From the NCBI RefSeq assembly GCF_000185905.1, contig NC_014923.1, positions 186,001 through 250,000 on the forward strand: 64,000 bases of DNA, given 5' to 3'. Positions within the stretch are counted from its first letter, which is position 1; each line of letters starts with the position of its first letter. The notes below the pieces were generated by a model. That model ran no database searches and was not told where the DNA came from. It saw only the letters and a program-made list of their open reading frames with translations. A program made the position numbers and the translations under genes. Positions 36,990 to 45,733 of the stretch are shown one piece after another. The stretch is from Mesorhizobium ciceri biovar biserrulae WSM1271. Lineage in GTDB: Bacteria > Pseudomonadota > Alphaproteobacteria > Rhizobiales > Rhizobiaceae.

Positions 36990-38321
36990 ATGAAATCGAG
37001 CTTGAAACTGGCGTTGGGACTGACCTCGGCGATCACAGCGTCGACAGCCGTCGCGAACGCCGCGCACGCTGAAGACCTGACACTGTGCTGGGCCGCCTGG
37101 GACCCGGCCAACGCGCTTGTCGAACTGTCCAAGGATTTTACCAAGGAAACCGGTATCGGCATGAAATTCGAGTTCGTGCCGTGGACCAACTATGCCGACC
37201 GTTTTCTCAACGAACTGAACTCGCACGGCAAATTGTGCGACCTGATCATCGGCGACAGCCAGTGGATCGGCGGCGCTGCCGAGAACGGCCACTACGTCAA
37301 GCTGAACGACTTCTTCGATAAGGAGAAGATCAGCATGGACGATTTCGTGCCGGCAACCGTCGTCGGCTATTCGGAATGGCCGAAGAACACGCCGAACTAC
37401 TGGGCGCTGCCGGCCATGGGCGACGTCGTCGGCTGGACCTATCGCAAGGACTGGTTCTCCAAGCCGGAACTGCAGAAGGAATTCAAGGAGAAATACGGTT
37501 GGGATCTCGGCCCGCCGACCACTTTCGACCAGCTGAAGCAGGTCGCCGAGTTCTTCCAGAAGCGCGAGATCGACGGCAAGACCGTCTATGGCGCCTCGAT
37601 CTACACCGAGCGCGGCTCCGAAGGCATTACCATGGGCGCCATGGACGTGCTCTACAGCTATGGCTTCCAATACGAAAACCCCAAGAAGCCCTACGAGATG
37701 GAAGGCTTCGTCAACTCCGACAAGTCGGTGAAGGGGCTGGAATTCTACAAGGCGCTCTATGATTGCTGCACGCCGCCCGGTGCCTCGAACAGCTACATGG
37801 GCGAAGGCGTCGATGCCTTCAAATCCGGCCAGGTGGCGATGCACATGAACTTCGCCTTCACATGGCCGGGCCTGCAGAAGGACGAGAATGTCGGCGGCGA
37901 CAAGATCGGTTACTTCGTCAACCCGAAGGGTCCCGACGGCGAGCAGTTCGCCCAGCTCGGCGGCCAGGGTATCTCCGTGGTGTCCTATTCCGACAAGCAG
38001 GAGGCGGCGCTGAAATACATCAAGTGGTTCGCCAACAAGGACGTGCAGGCCAAATGGTGGTCGCTCGGCGGCTATTCCTGCCTCAACGCGGTGGTCAAGG
38101 ATCCGAAATTCCCGGCCAGCCAGCCCTACGCGCAGACCTTCCTCGACTCGATGGCCATCGTGAAGGACTTCTGGGCCGAGCCGAGCTACGCCCCGCTGCT
38201 GCAGGCCTCGCAGAAGCGCTTCCACGACTATGTCGTCGCCGGCCAGGGTTCGGCCAAGGATGCGCTCGACGGCCTGGTCAAGGACTGGACCCAGGTCTTC
38301 CAGGACGATGGCAAGATGTAA
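36990..38321 (+). CDS. ABC transporter substrate-binding protein (carbohydrate type)
   Basis: A 443-residue periplasmic binding protein of the family-1 (sugar/polyol) type. The signal peptide (KLALGLTSAITASTAVANAAHA) is cut before EDLTLC. The mature part contains the usual NYWALPAMGDVVGWTYRKDWF and ends with a C-terminal helix (LVKDWTQVFQDD). The start has a strong GGGAGGAAA Shine-Dalgarno. It is the first gene of a 12-kb operon of transport and dihydroxyacetone-type kinase genes, which suggests a triose, tetrulose or short polyol ligand (inference). A 12-bp hairpin follows the gene. Confidence 0.9.
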   Translation: MKSSLKLALGLTSAITASTAVANAAHAEDLTLCWAAWDPANALVELSKDFTKETGIGMKFEFVPWTNYADRFLNELNSHGKLCDLIIGDSQWIGGAAENGHYVKLNDFFDKEKISMDDFVPATVVGYSEWPKNTPNYWALPAMGDVVGWTYRKDWFSKPELQKEFKEKYGWDLGPPTTFDQLKQVAEFFQKREIDGKTVYGASIYTERGSEGITMGAMDVLYSYGFQYENPKKPYEMEGFVNSDKSVKGLEFYKALYDCCTPPGASNSYMGEGVDAFKSGQVAMHMNFAFTWPGLQKDENVGGDKIGYFVNPKGPDGEQFAQLGGQGISVVSYSDKQEAALKYIKWFANKDVQAKWWSLGGYSCLNAVVKDPKFPASQPYAQTFLDSMAIVKDFWAEPSYAPLLQASQKRFHDYVVAGQGSAKDALDGLVKDWTQVFQDDGKM

Positions 38322-38345
38322 CCAGCTCCTCCCGAGCTAAGCCAA

Positions 38346-38376
38346 GCATCCCGTGCCGCCCCTTGGCACGGGATGC
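38346..38376 (+). other. 12-bp intercistronic hairpin
   Basis: GCATCCCGTGCC (38346-38357) and its perfect complement GGCACGGGATGC (38365-38376) flank a 7-base loop, between the binding-protein gene and the first permease gene. There is no T-run. Such hairpins commonly protect the upstream mRNA and so raise binding protein over permease, as in malE-malF. Confidence 0.8.
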
Positions 38377-38430
38377 AGTTCAGATAAATTCCATGACAGA
38401 GACGACCAAGTGACCGAAGCAGGACTCACC

Positions 38431-39378
38431 ATGCTCAATCGGACCGCGGAGAACGTTGCCCGGGCGACCCCGGAACCGTTGGCCCGCAAGGTCCGGGGCA
38501 TCAGCGACAAGGGCCTCGCCTGGCTGTTCATCTCGCCGACGATCCTGTTGCTGCTGGCCATCAACATCTTCCCGCTGTTCTGGGCGATCTATCTGTCGTT
38601 CACCAACTACCGGGCCAACCGCCCGAACGAGGTGGTGAAAAATCTCGGCCTTGCCAACTACCAGCGCATCCTCGGCGACAAGGATATCTGGATCGCCATG
38701 CAGACGACCGCGCATTTCGTGTTCTGGACGATCCTTTTGCAGACGCTGATCGGCTTCACGCTGGCCTGGCTGATCGACAGGAAGTTCCGAGGCCACGCCT
38801 TCTGGACGACGCTGATCCTGGTGCCGATGATGCTGTCGCCGGCGGTGGTCGGCAATTTCTGGCGCTTCCTCTATGAGCCGCAGATCGGCCTGTTCGCCTA
38901 TGCGATCTCCTTTGTCACGAGGATTCCGCCGACCGATATCCAGATGCTCTCCAACGTGTCGCTGGCGCCCTGGTCGATCATCATCGTCGATACCTGGATG
39001 TGGACGCCCTACGTGATGCTGATCTGCCTCGCGGGCCTCCGCTCCATCCCCGAATACATCTACGAGGCGGCCGAGGTCGACCGCGCCTCGAACTGGCGGC
39101 AGTTCTGGTCGATCACGCTGCCGATGGCGCTGCCCTTCATCATGCTGGCGGTGCTGTTTCGCGGCATCGAGAACTTCAAGATGTTCGACATGGTCAATCT
39201 GTTGACCGGCGGCGGGCCGGGCTCGACGACCGAGGTCGCCTCGATAACGCTGAAGCGGCAGGCTTTCGAAAGCTGGCGCACCGGTTATTCCTCGGCCTTC
39301 GCCATCATCCTTTTCGTGGCGGTGTTCGGCCTGGCCAACATCTACGTCAAGGCGCTCAACAAGGTGAAGCAGAGATGA
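38431..39378 (+). CDS. ABC transporter permease 1 (MalF-type)
   Basis: A 315-residue inner-membrane permease with six membrane segments. The EAA loop that contacts the ATPase is EAAEVDRASNWRQFWSITLP (about 205-224). The ATG at 38431 is chosen for its AGGA 6 bases upstream; an in-frame GTG at 38410 is an alternative. The stop overlaps the ATG of permease 2 (ATGA). Confidence 0.92.
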   Translation: MLNRTAENVARATPEPLARKVRGISDKGLAWLFISPTILLLLAINIFPLFWAIYLSFTNYRANRPNEVVKNLGLANYQRILGDKDIWIAMQTTAHFVFWTILLQTLIGFTLAWLIDRKFRGHAFWTTLILVPMMLSPAVVGNFWRFLYEPQIGLFAYAISFVTRIPPTDIQMLSNVSLAPWSIIIVDTWMWTPYVMLICLAGLRSIPEYIYEAAEVDRASNWRQFWSITLPMALPFIMLAVLFRGIENFKMFDMVNLLTGGGPGSTTEVASITLKRQAFESWRTGYSSAFAIILFVAVFGLANIYVKALNKVKQR

Positions 39379-40325
39379 GCCTGACCACAGCCCATTCGGT
39401 CGTCGCACCGAGCAGCAACTCGAAACGGATCGCCGGCACGATCATCGTGCTTTACGCACTGATCTCGATCGTGCCGCTGCTGTGGATCTTCGCCACCAGC
39501 TTCAAGACGCCGCCGGATTCGATTGCCTATCCGCCCAAGATCCTGTTCCAGCCCAGCCTCGAGGGCTACTGCAATTTGTTCACGACGCGGACCCGGCAGA
39601 CGCCGGAATACATCAACTCGCTGGGCCCGGCGACGGGCTTCTGCGACGAGACCACGCGCAAGCGCAACATGGTGATCGCCGGTCCGTCCAATTTCCTGCC
39701 GCGCTTCGTCAATTCGCTGATCATCGCCTTCGGTTCGACCTTCTGCGCCGTCTTCCTCGGCACACTGTCGGCTTACGGCTTTTCGCGCTTCAAGGTGCCG
39801 CTCGCCGACGACCTCCTGTTCTTCATCCTGTCGACGCGCTTCATGCCGCCGATCGCCGTCGCCATTCCGATCTATCTGATGTACCGCGAGCTTGGCCTGT
39901 CGGACACCGCGCTCGGCATGATCCTGCTCTACACGGCGGTCAATGTGTCGCTGGCTGTCTGGCTGCTGAAGGGCTTCATCGACGAGATCCCGCGCGAATA
40001 TGAAGAAGCGGCAATGATCGACGGCTACACGCGGCTGCAGGCCTTCTGGCGCACCGTGCTGCCGCAGGCGACGACCGGCATAGCCGCGACCGCCATCTTC
40101 TGCCTGATCTTCGCCTGGAACGAGTATGCGTTCGCAGCGCTCCTGACCTCCGGCACGGCGCAGACCGCGCCGCCCTTCATCCCGACCATCATCGGCGAAG
40201 GCGGCCAGGACTGGCCGGCGGTCGCGGCCGGCACGACGATCTTCCTGGTGCCGATCCTGGTTTTCACCATCCTGCTTCGCAAGCAATTGCTGCGCGGCAT
40301 CACCTTCGGCGCGGTGCGCAAATGA
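39375..40325 (+). CDS. ABC transporter permease 2 (MalG-type)
   Basis: A 316-residue permease with six membrane segments. The EAA loop is EEAAMIDGYTRLQAFWRTVL. An unusually long periplasmic loop between segments 1 and 2 (about residues 45-115) contains cysteines (GYCNLF, GFCDETT). The start overlaps the permease 1 stop, and the stop overlaps the next start (ATGA at 40322), so translation is coupled along the operon. Confidence 0.92.
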   Translation: MSLTTAHSVVAPSSNSKRIAGTIIVLYALISIVPLLWIFATSFKTPPDSIAYPPKILFQPSLEGYCNLFTTRTRQTPEYINSLGPATGFCDETTRKRNMVIAGPSNFLPRFVNSLIIAFGSTFCAVFLGTLSAYGFSRFKVPLADDLLFFILSTRFMPPIAVAIPIYLMYRELGLSDTALGMILLYTAVNVSLAVWLLKGFIDEIPREYEEAAMIDGYTRLQAFWRTVLPQATTGIAATAIFCLIFAWNEYAFAALLTSGTAQTAPPFIPTIIGEGGQDWPAVAAGTTIFLVPILVFTILLRKQLLRGITFGAVRK

Positions 40326-40528
40326 GCTTGACCAAGCCTGGGAACCGCAAATCGCGCTGGCCGGCCTGGGCACGGCGCGGGCTGATGGAAAACATCGCGA
40401 CAGCGCTGATCGCCATCGGCTTCCTGATGCTGTTCCAGCCCTTCGCGCTGTCGCTCTACACCTACTCCTTCATCACCATGCTCGCTGGCACCGTGATGTT
40501 CATCATCGTCTCCAAGTTCCCGGAATAA
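40322..40528 (+). CDS. small two-helix membrane protein of the ABC operon
   Basis: A 68-residue protein: a basic N-terminus (KPGNRKSRWPAWARRG) and two hydrophobic segments (about 25-43 and 47-64). It lies precisely between permease and ATPase genes with ATGA coupling on its left and 2 bases to its right, so it is surely translated as part of the transporter operon. The position recalls GlpU of the rhizobial glycerol ABC system, a small membrane protein of unknown role; homology is not proven by reading. Confidence 0.7.
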   Translation: MSLTKPGNRKSRWPAWARRGLMENIATALIAIGFLMLFQPFALSLYTYSFITMLAGTVMFIIVSKFPE

Positions 40529-40530
40529 TC

Positions 40531-41643
40531 ATGGCCGAAATCCGTGTCCAGCACCTGAGAAAGGCTTTCGGCGATTTCGTCGCCGTGCAGGATTCCAACT
40601 TCGTCGTCGAGGATGGCGAGTTCTTCGTCATGCTCGGCCCGTCCGGCTGCGGCAAGACGACGACCTTGCGCATGATCGCGGGGCTTGAGCTGCCGACCGG
40701 CGGCCAGATCCTGCTCGGCGGCGACGACGTTACCATGCTGCGGGCCCGCGAGCGCGACATCGCCTTCGTCTTCCAGCTGTTCGCGCTCTACCCGCACATG
40801 AATGTGCGCAAGAACATCGGCTTCCCGCTGCTGGCGCAAGGCATGCCTTCGGCCGAAATCCGCACGCGGGTCGAGGAAACGGCGAAGCTGCTGCGCATCG
40901 ACCATCTGCTCAACAAATCCGTCTCCGGACTTGCCGGCGGCGACCGCCAGCGCGTCGCGCTCGGCCGCGCCATCGTGCGGCGGCCAAAATGCTTCCTGAT
41001 GGATGAGCCGCTGGGAACCCTTGACACCGAATTCCGCGATTTGATGGTCCACGAGCTGCGCGAACTGCACAACCGCATCCATGCCACGACGGTCTATGTC
41101 ACGCACGACCAGATGGAAGCGATGTCGATGGCCGACAAGATCGCGGTGATGAACCATGGCGTCATCGAGCAGTTCGGAAGCCCGCGCGAAATCTATGACC
41201 GCCCGGCGACCATGTTCGTCGCCGACTTCATCGGCTCGCCACCGATGAACTTTTTGGGATTTGGCGGCGGGCTCGCCAAGGGCGCCAGGGAGATCATCGT
41301 GCAAGGCGCGAAGGTCGCGGTGCCGGAGGTGCGCGAGGACATCGCACCTGGCGACATGGCGCTCGGCATCCGCCCTGAACACATCCGCTTCGACGACGCC
41401 TCAAAATTGCGCGGCGCCATCTACGGCACCGAATATCTCGGCACCACGCAGATCGTCGCGGTGGAGACGGCGGATGGCATCATCAAGGCACGCGTACCGG
41501 CCGAAATCAGGCTCGCCACCGGCGACCATGTCGGCCTGACGCTGAGCAGCGCGCGGCTGTCGCTGTTCGAGAAGGGATCGGGCCGCGCGGTGAGAACCGC
41601 GATCCACGATGTCGCCTCGGAACGGAGGGCCCAGCATGGCTGA
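40531..41643 (+). CDS. ABC transporter ATPase 1 (MalK/UgpC-type), unusual signature
   Basis: A 370-residue ATPase with Walker A GPSGCGKTT, Q-loop VFQLFALYPHM, Walker B CFLMDEPLGTLD and switch His VTHDQ. A C-terminal TOBE domain spans about 240-360. The signature motif reads LAGGDRQRV instead of LSGGQ-x-QRV, and the residues after the D-loop (TEFRDLM) differ from the usual AKLR. One of the two ATP sites of the heterodimer may thus be weak. Its 3' end overlaps ATPase 2 by 8 bases. Confidence 0.9.
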   Translation: MAEIRVQHLRKAFGDFVAVQDSNFVVEDGEFFVMLGPSGCGKTTTLRMIAGLELPTGGQILLGGDDVTMLRARERDIAFVFQLFALYPHMNVRKNIGFPLLAQGMPSAEIRTRVEETAKLLRIDHLLNKSVSGLAGGDRQRVALGRAIVRRPKCFLMDEPLGTLDTEFRDLMVHELRELHNRIHATTVYVTHDQMEAMSMADKIAVMNHGVIEQFGSPREIYDRPATMFVADFIGSPPMNFLGFGGGLAKGAREIIVQGAKVAVPEVREDIAPGDMALGIRPEHIRFDDASKLRGAIYGTEYLGTTQIVAVETADGIIKARVPAEIRLATGDHVGLTLSSARLSLFEKGSGRAVRTAIHDVASERRAQHG

Positions 41644-42649
41644 GGTGCACATCAAGAACGTGACCAAGAGTTTCGGCGACCATGTCGCCGTCGACGGCCT
41701 CGACCTGCACATAGCAGATGGTGAATTCGTCGTGCTGCTCGGGCCAACCGGGGCCGGCAAGACGACGACGCTGCGGCTCATCGCCGGGTTGGAACGGCCG
41801 GACAGCGGCACGATCGAGATCGGCGGACACAATGCCACGACGCTGTCGCCGGCCGAGCGCGACACCGCCTTCGTCTTCCAGCAATATTCGCTCTATCCGC
41901 ATCTGTCGGTGTTCGACAATCTCGCCTTTCCGCTGCGCTCGCCGGCGCGGAAAATGCCGGAAGACCAGATCCGCCGCCGGGTCGAGGAGGTGGCGAAGAT
42001 GGTGCGCATCCATCACAAGCTCGCCAACCGCTCGACCAAGCTTTCGGGCGGCGAAATGCAGCGCGTCGCCATCGGCCGCGCGCTGGTGCGCAAACCGTCC
42101 ATCTATCTGATGGACGAGCCGCTGTCATCGCTCGACGCCAAGCTGCGGGCGGATCTGCGGCTCGAGCTGAAGCGCATCCAGACCGAGCTCGGCGCCACCA
42201 TGCTCTACGTCACCCACGACCAGATCGAGGCGATGACGATGGCAGACCGCATCGGCATCCTCACCGAGGGCGTGCTGGTGCAGATCGGCTCGCCGCGCAC
42301 CATCTATTCAGAGCCGGCAAACCTGCATGTCGCGGCGAGGCTCGGCCAGCCGGCGATCAATCTTCTGCCGACCGGGCTGCTGCCTGACGGCGGCGCACCG
42401 GCCGGCACCAAGACGATCGGCGCGCGCACCGAGCATCTGACGATCGCGAAGGCCGCGAATGGCCATGCTGACGGCGTTGTCGACTGGGTCGAGCATCTCG
42501 GTGACCAGAACCATTTGCATGTGACGGTAGGCACCAAGAAACTGGTGACGCTGACCGATCCCGACACGGATCTGGCGCAGGGCGACAAAGTGGTGATCCG
42601 CTACCGGGCGCCGCTGTATTTCGGCGCCGATGGACAGCGATTGATGTGA
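41636..42649 (+). CDS. ABC transporter ATPase 2 (MalK/UgpC-type)
   Basis: A 337-residue ATPase with canonical motifs: Walker A GPTGAGKTT, signature LSGGEMQRVAIGRAL, Walker B YLMDEPLSSLDAKLR and switch His VTHDQ, followed by a TOBE domain. It pairs with ATPase 1, giving an importer with two different ATPases as in rhizobial glycerol (GlpST) systems. The ATG at 41636 has GGAGGG upstream and overlaps the ATPase 1 stop. Confidence 0.92.
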   Translation: MAEVHIKNVTKSFGDHVAVDGLDLHIADGEFVVLLGPTGAGKTTTLRLIAGLERPDSGTIEIGGHNATTLSPAERDTAFVFQQYSLYPHLSVFDNLAFPLRSPARKMPEDQIRRRVEEVAKMVRIHHKLANRSTKLSGGEMQRVAIGRALVRKPSIYLMDEPLSSLDAKLRADLRLELKRIQTELGATMLYVTHDQIEAMTMADRIGILTEGVLVQIGSPRTIYSEPANLHVAARLGQPAINLLPTGLLPDGGAPAGTKTIGARTEHLTIAKAANGHADGVVDWVEHLGDQNHLHVTVGTKKLVTLTDPDTDLAQGDKVVIRYRAPLYFGADGQRLM

Positions 42650-42703
42650 GCGGTTTTCGGTGATTCAGCACCGGTTTTGACTTTGCCAGTACGGGACGAA
42701 TCG

Positions 42704-44347
42704 ATGAAGCACTTTTTCAATCGCAGGGAAACGATCGTCACCGAGGCGCTGGACGGCCTGCTACGAACCATTGGCTCCGGCGATCTCGCGCGCCTCGACG
42801 GCTATCCCGAGATCAAGGTCGTCCTGCGCGCCGACTGGGACAAGACGAAAGTCAGTGTCGTCTCCGGCGGCGGGGCCGGGCACGAGCCTTCACATGCCGG
42901 TTTCGTCGGCAGGGGCATGCTGACGGCGGCGGTTTCGGGCGAGATCTTTGCCTCGCCAAGCGTCGAAGCGGTGCTGGCCGCCATTCGCGCGGTCACCGGC
43001 CCGGCCGGCTGCCTGCTGATCGTCAAGAACTACACCGGCGACCGTCTCAATTTCGGCCTGGCGGCAGAGAAGGCGCGCGCCGAAGGGTTTCGTGTCGAGA
43101 TGGTCATTGTCGCCGACGATATCGCTTTGCCCGACATCACCCAGCCGCGCGGCGTTGCCGGCACCTTGTTCGTGCACAAGATCGCCGGCCACCTGTCGGA
43201 AGCCGGCCACGATCTGGCTGAAATCGCGGCAGCGGCGCGGGCGGCGGCCAAGGACATCGTTTCGCTCGGCATGTCGCTGTCGTCCTGCTCGATCCCGGGC
43301 CAGCCGCACGAAGACAGATTTGGCGAGAACGATGGCGAACTCGGCCTTGGCATTCACGGCGAGCCGGGCGTCGAGCGGATTGCGGTGCAGAGCGCCGATA
43401 GGCTGGTGGCGATTATGGCGGAGCGCCTCGCGGCACGGCTTGATCCCAAGGCCACCTACGCCTTGCTGATCAACAATCTCGGTTCGGTGCCGCCGCTCGA
43501 AATGTCCGTTATCGCCAATGCGGTGCTTGCCTCGCCGTTGGTTAAAACCATCAAACTGACGATCGGCCCGGGCCTGCTGATGACGGCGCTCAACATGAAC
43601 GGCTTCTCGCTGTCGTTGATCCGGCTCGACCCCGCGCGCGAGACGGCCTTGCTGGCGCCGGTCGGCCCTCACGCCTGGATGCCGGCAAAGCCGGTTGTTT
43701 CACCTGCCGTCGTGCCGATGGCGAAAGCGGCCGGACAAAGCGTGGCACGCAAGCCCAGCCAGGATGCGCGGACCCGGTCTCTTCTCGTTACCATCTGCGA
43801 AAGGCTGATCGCGCTCGAAGCGACTTTGAACGGACTGGACGCCAAAACAGGCGACGGCGACACCGGTTCGACGGTGGCGACCGGCGCGCGCAGTGTTCTC
43901 GAGCGGCTCGACACGCTGCCGCTTGCCGAGCCTGCAGCCACCCTTGGCGCGATAGGCGACATTCTGAGCGCGTCGATGGGCGGCTCCAGCGGCGTGCTGC
44001 TGTCGATCTTCTTCACGGCGGCGGCGCAGGCTCTGGGCCGCGGCGCGAGCCTGGCCCAGGCGCTGCTTGCCGGCCTTGAACGGATGACCTTTTATGGCGG
44101 CGCCAGAATTGGCGATAGAACCATGGTCGATGCGCTTGAGCCGGCGCTCAAAGCACTCGACGCGAACGGCCTGGAGGAGGCGGCAACAGCAGCCCGCCAT
44201 GGTGCCGAGGCCACGGCCGCCATGGACAAGGCAAAAGCCGGGCGGTCGGCCTATGTCGGCAGCAAGCTGCAAGGTGTGGTCGACCCCGGCGCTCACGCGG
44301 TGGCCGAAGTCTTCGCGGCGGCCGCGGCATTGCATGAAGCGGCCTGA
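42704..44347 (+). CDS. dihydroxyacetone-kinase family protein, fused DhaK-DhaL (ATP type)
   Basis: A 547-residue kinase. Residues ~1-330 are the DhaK domain: GGGAGHEPSHAGFVG, and H218 in GIHGEPG, which in E. coli DhaK (also H218) binds the substrate carbonyl covalently. Residues ~355-547 are the DhaL domain with the ATP/Mg-binding TGDGDTGSTVATG and ASMGGSSGVLL. The fusion is the layout of single-chain, ATP-using kinases for dihydroxyacetone and related ketoses or glyceraldehyde. It is 55 bases downstream of ATPase 2 in the same operon. Confidence 0.88.
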   Translation: MKHFFNRRETIVTEALDGLLRTIGSGDLARLDGYPEIKVVLRADWDKTKVSVVSGGGAGHEPSHAGFVGRGMLTAAVSGEIFASPSVEAVLAAIRAVTGPAGCLLIVKNYTGDRLNFGLAAEKARAEGFRVEMVIVADDIALPDITQPRGVAGTLFVHKIAGHLSEAGHDLAEIAAAARAAAKDIVSLGMSLSSCSIPGQPHEDRFGENDGELGLGIHGEPGVERIAVQSADRLVAIMAERLAARLDPKATYALLINNLGSVPPLEMSVIANAVLASPLVKTIKLTIGPGLLMTALNMNGFSLSLIRLDPARETALLAPVGPHAWMPAKPVVSPAVVPMAKAAGQSVARKPSQDARTRSLLVTICERLIALEATLNGLDAKTGDGDTGSTVATGARSVLERLDTLPLAEPAATLGAIGDILSASMGGSSGVLLSIFFTAAAQALGRGASLAQALLAGLERMTFYGGARIGDRTMVDALEPALKALDANGLEEAATAARHGAEATAAMDKAKAGRSAYVGSKLQGVVDPGAHAVAEVFAAAAALHEAA

Positions 44348-44350
44348 CGT

Positions 44351-45022
44351 ATGCTCCAGTTGTCGAATGACCGTTCTTTCGATACTGCCGGCAAGATGGA
44401 AACCGGGAATGCGGGTGACATGGCGGCGTTGAACCTTGCCCGGCTGATCGCGGCCGCCTCGGATACGATCGCCGCGAACGCCGAGGAATTGACGGCGCTC
44501 GACCAGGCGATCGGCGACGGCGACCACGGGCTGAACATGAAGCGCGGCTTCGAGGCCGTGCGCGCCGAAGCCGAAGCATTTTCGGCCAAACCGCTGCCCG
44601 ATGCCCTGAAGGCGATCGGCACCAAGCTGGTGATGACGGTCGGCGGCGCCTCCGGCCCGCTGTTCGGCACCCTGTTCCTGGCACTCGGCAAGGAGATTTC
44701 GGCGAAACCCGATCGCGCCAATCTGACGGCGGCGTTCGGCAAGGCGATCGAAGCTGTGGCAGCACGCGGCAAATCGCAGATCGGACAAAAAACCATGCTC
44801 GACGTGCTGCAGCCGGTGCATGACGCGCTGCTGCAGGGAAAGACAGCTCTTGAAATCGCCGATATCGCCGACGCCGCGGCCGACGCGACCGTGCCTATGA
44901 AAGCCTTGCGTGGCCGCGCCTCGTTCCTGGGCGACCGATCGATCGGTCATATGGACGCCGGCGCGCGCTCAACCGCGCTGCTGGTGCGCACAGTGGCGCA
45001 CAGCCTCGGGGAAAGCGCATGA
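44351..45022 (+). CDS. dhaL: dihydroxyacetone kinase ADP-binding subunit DhaL
   Basis: A 223-residue free-standing DhaL. IGDGDHGLNMKRG (54-66) holds the aspartates that bind Mg-ADP. MTVGGASGPLFGT and the C-terminal RASFLGDRSIGHMDAGARS are DhaL-specific. In PTS-type kinases DhaL keeps ADP bound and is rephosphorylated by DhaM. It starts 3 bases after the fused kinase stop and overlaps dhaM by ATGA. The N-terminal ~20 residues are unusual, and a start at 44396 is possible. Confidence 0.88.
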   Translation: MLQLSNDRSFDTAGKMETGNAGDMAALNLARLIAAASDTIAANAEELTALDQAIGDGDHGLNMKRGFEAVRAEAEAFSAKPLPDALKAIGTKLVMTVGGASGPLFGTLFLALGKEISAKPDRANLTAAFGKAIEAVAARGKSQIGQKTMLDVLQPVHDALLQGKTALEIADIADAAADATVPMKALRGRASFLGDRSIGHMDAGARSTALLVRTVAHSLGESA

Positions 45023-45408
45023 GCAATGTCGGCATCGTCATCGTCTCGCATTCGCCGCTGGTTGCCGAGGGCACGGCCGACATGGTGCGGCAGATGGTGG
45101 GCGACGAAGTGCCGCTTGCATGGTGCGGCGGAAACGGCCATGGCGGGCTCGGCACCAATGTCGAGGCGATCATGGGCGCCATCGACAAGGCCTGGTCGGA
45201 AGCCGGTGTCGCCATTCTGGTCGATCTCGGCGGCGCCGAGACCAACTCGGAAATGGCGGTGGAGATGATCGGCGAGCCACGGTCGCACAAGATCATAGTC
45301 TGCAACGCGCCGATCGTCGAAGGCGCGGTGATGGCAGCGACCGAGGCCTCCGGCGGCGCCTCGCTGCGGGAAGTGGTGGCGACGGCACATGAATTGTCGC
45401 CGTCGTGA
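45019..45408 (+). CDS. dhaM: DhaM-type PTS EIIA subunit (single domain)
   Basis: A 129-residue EIIA of the mannose fold: VGIVIVSHSPLVAEG carries the phospho-accepting H11, and LVDLGGAETNSEMAVE is the DhaM-type loop. It passes phosphate from HPr to the ADP held on DhaL. In E. coli DhaM is EIIA-HPr-EI' in one chain; here only EIIA is present, and HPr and enzyme I follow as separate genes. Confidence 0.9.
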   Translation: MSNVGIVIVSHSPLVAEGTADMVRQMVGDEVPLAWCGGNGHGGLGTNVEAIMGAIDKAWSEAGVAILVDLGGAETNSEMAVEMIGEPRSHKIIVCNAPIVEGAVMAATEASGGASLREVVATAHELSPS

Positions 45409-45430
45409 ACGAACGGGAATTTTGAAAGAC

Positions 45431-45733
45431 ATGTCCGCATCCGCCGAAGCGACCGTTGTGATCACCCACGAGGTGGGTCTGCACGCGCGTCCTTCGGTGA
45501 AGTTCACCAAGCTGGCCAAGAGCTTTGCCGCGGAGGTGGAAATCGCACTGGCCGCCAACGGGCCATGGTTCGACGCCAAAAGCATCGTCAAGGTGATGGC
45601 GGCCAAGGCGCCGAAGGGCACCGTGCTGCACATCAGGGCCAGCGGTGACGGCGCCAATGATGCCGTCGACGCGTTGGTCGAACTGGTGCGGCGCGATTTC
45701 GACGAAGGCGCGGACCATGTCCGAACCGCTTAG
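45431..45733 (+). CDS. PTS phosphocarrier HPr of the Dha operon
   Basis: A 100-residue HPr: phospho-accepting H18 in VGLHARPSVKF and the regulatory-serine position S51 in DAKSIVKVM. It carries phosphate from enzyme I to the DhaM EIIA. The presence of the serine leaves open regulation by an HPr kinase. Its last 17 bases overlap the start of the enzyme I gene, so the two are coupled. Confidence 0.9.
   Translation: MSASAEATVVITHEVGLHARPSVKFTKLAKSFAAEVEIALAANGPWFDAKSIVKVMAAKAPKGTVLHIRASGDGANDAVDALVELVRRDFDEGADHVRTA

Noticed and set aside
36738..38225. 495-codon open frame on the minus strand
   Set aside because: Antisense shadow of the substrate-binding protein gene; it would also run through the operator region.
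38392..38412. Six-codon frame (MTETTK, stop) just before permease 1
   Set aside because: Too short to judge, with no good ribosome site; it could be a leader peptide but nothing in the sequence demands it.
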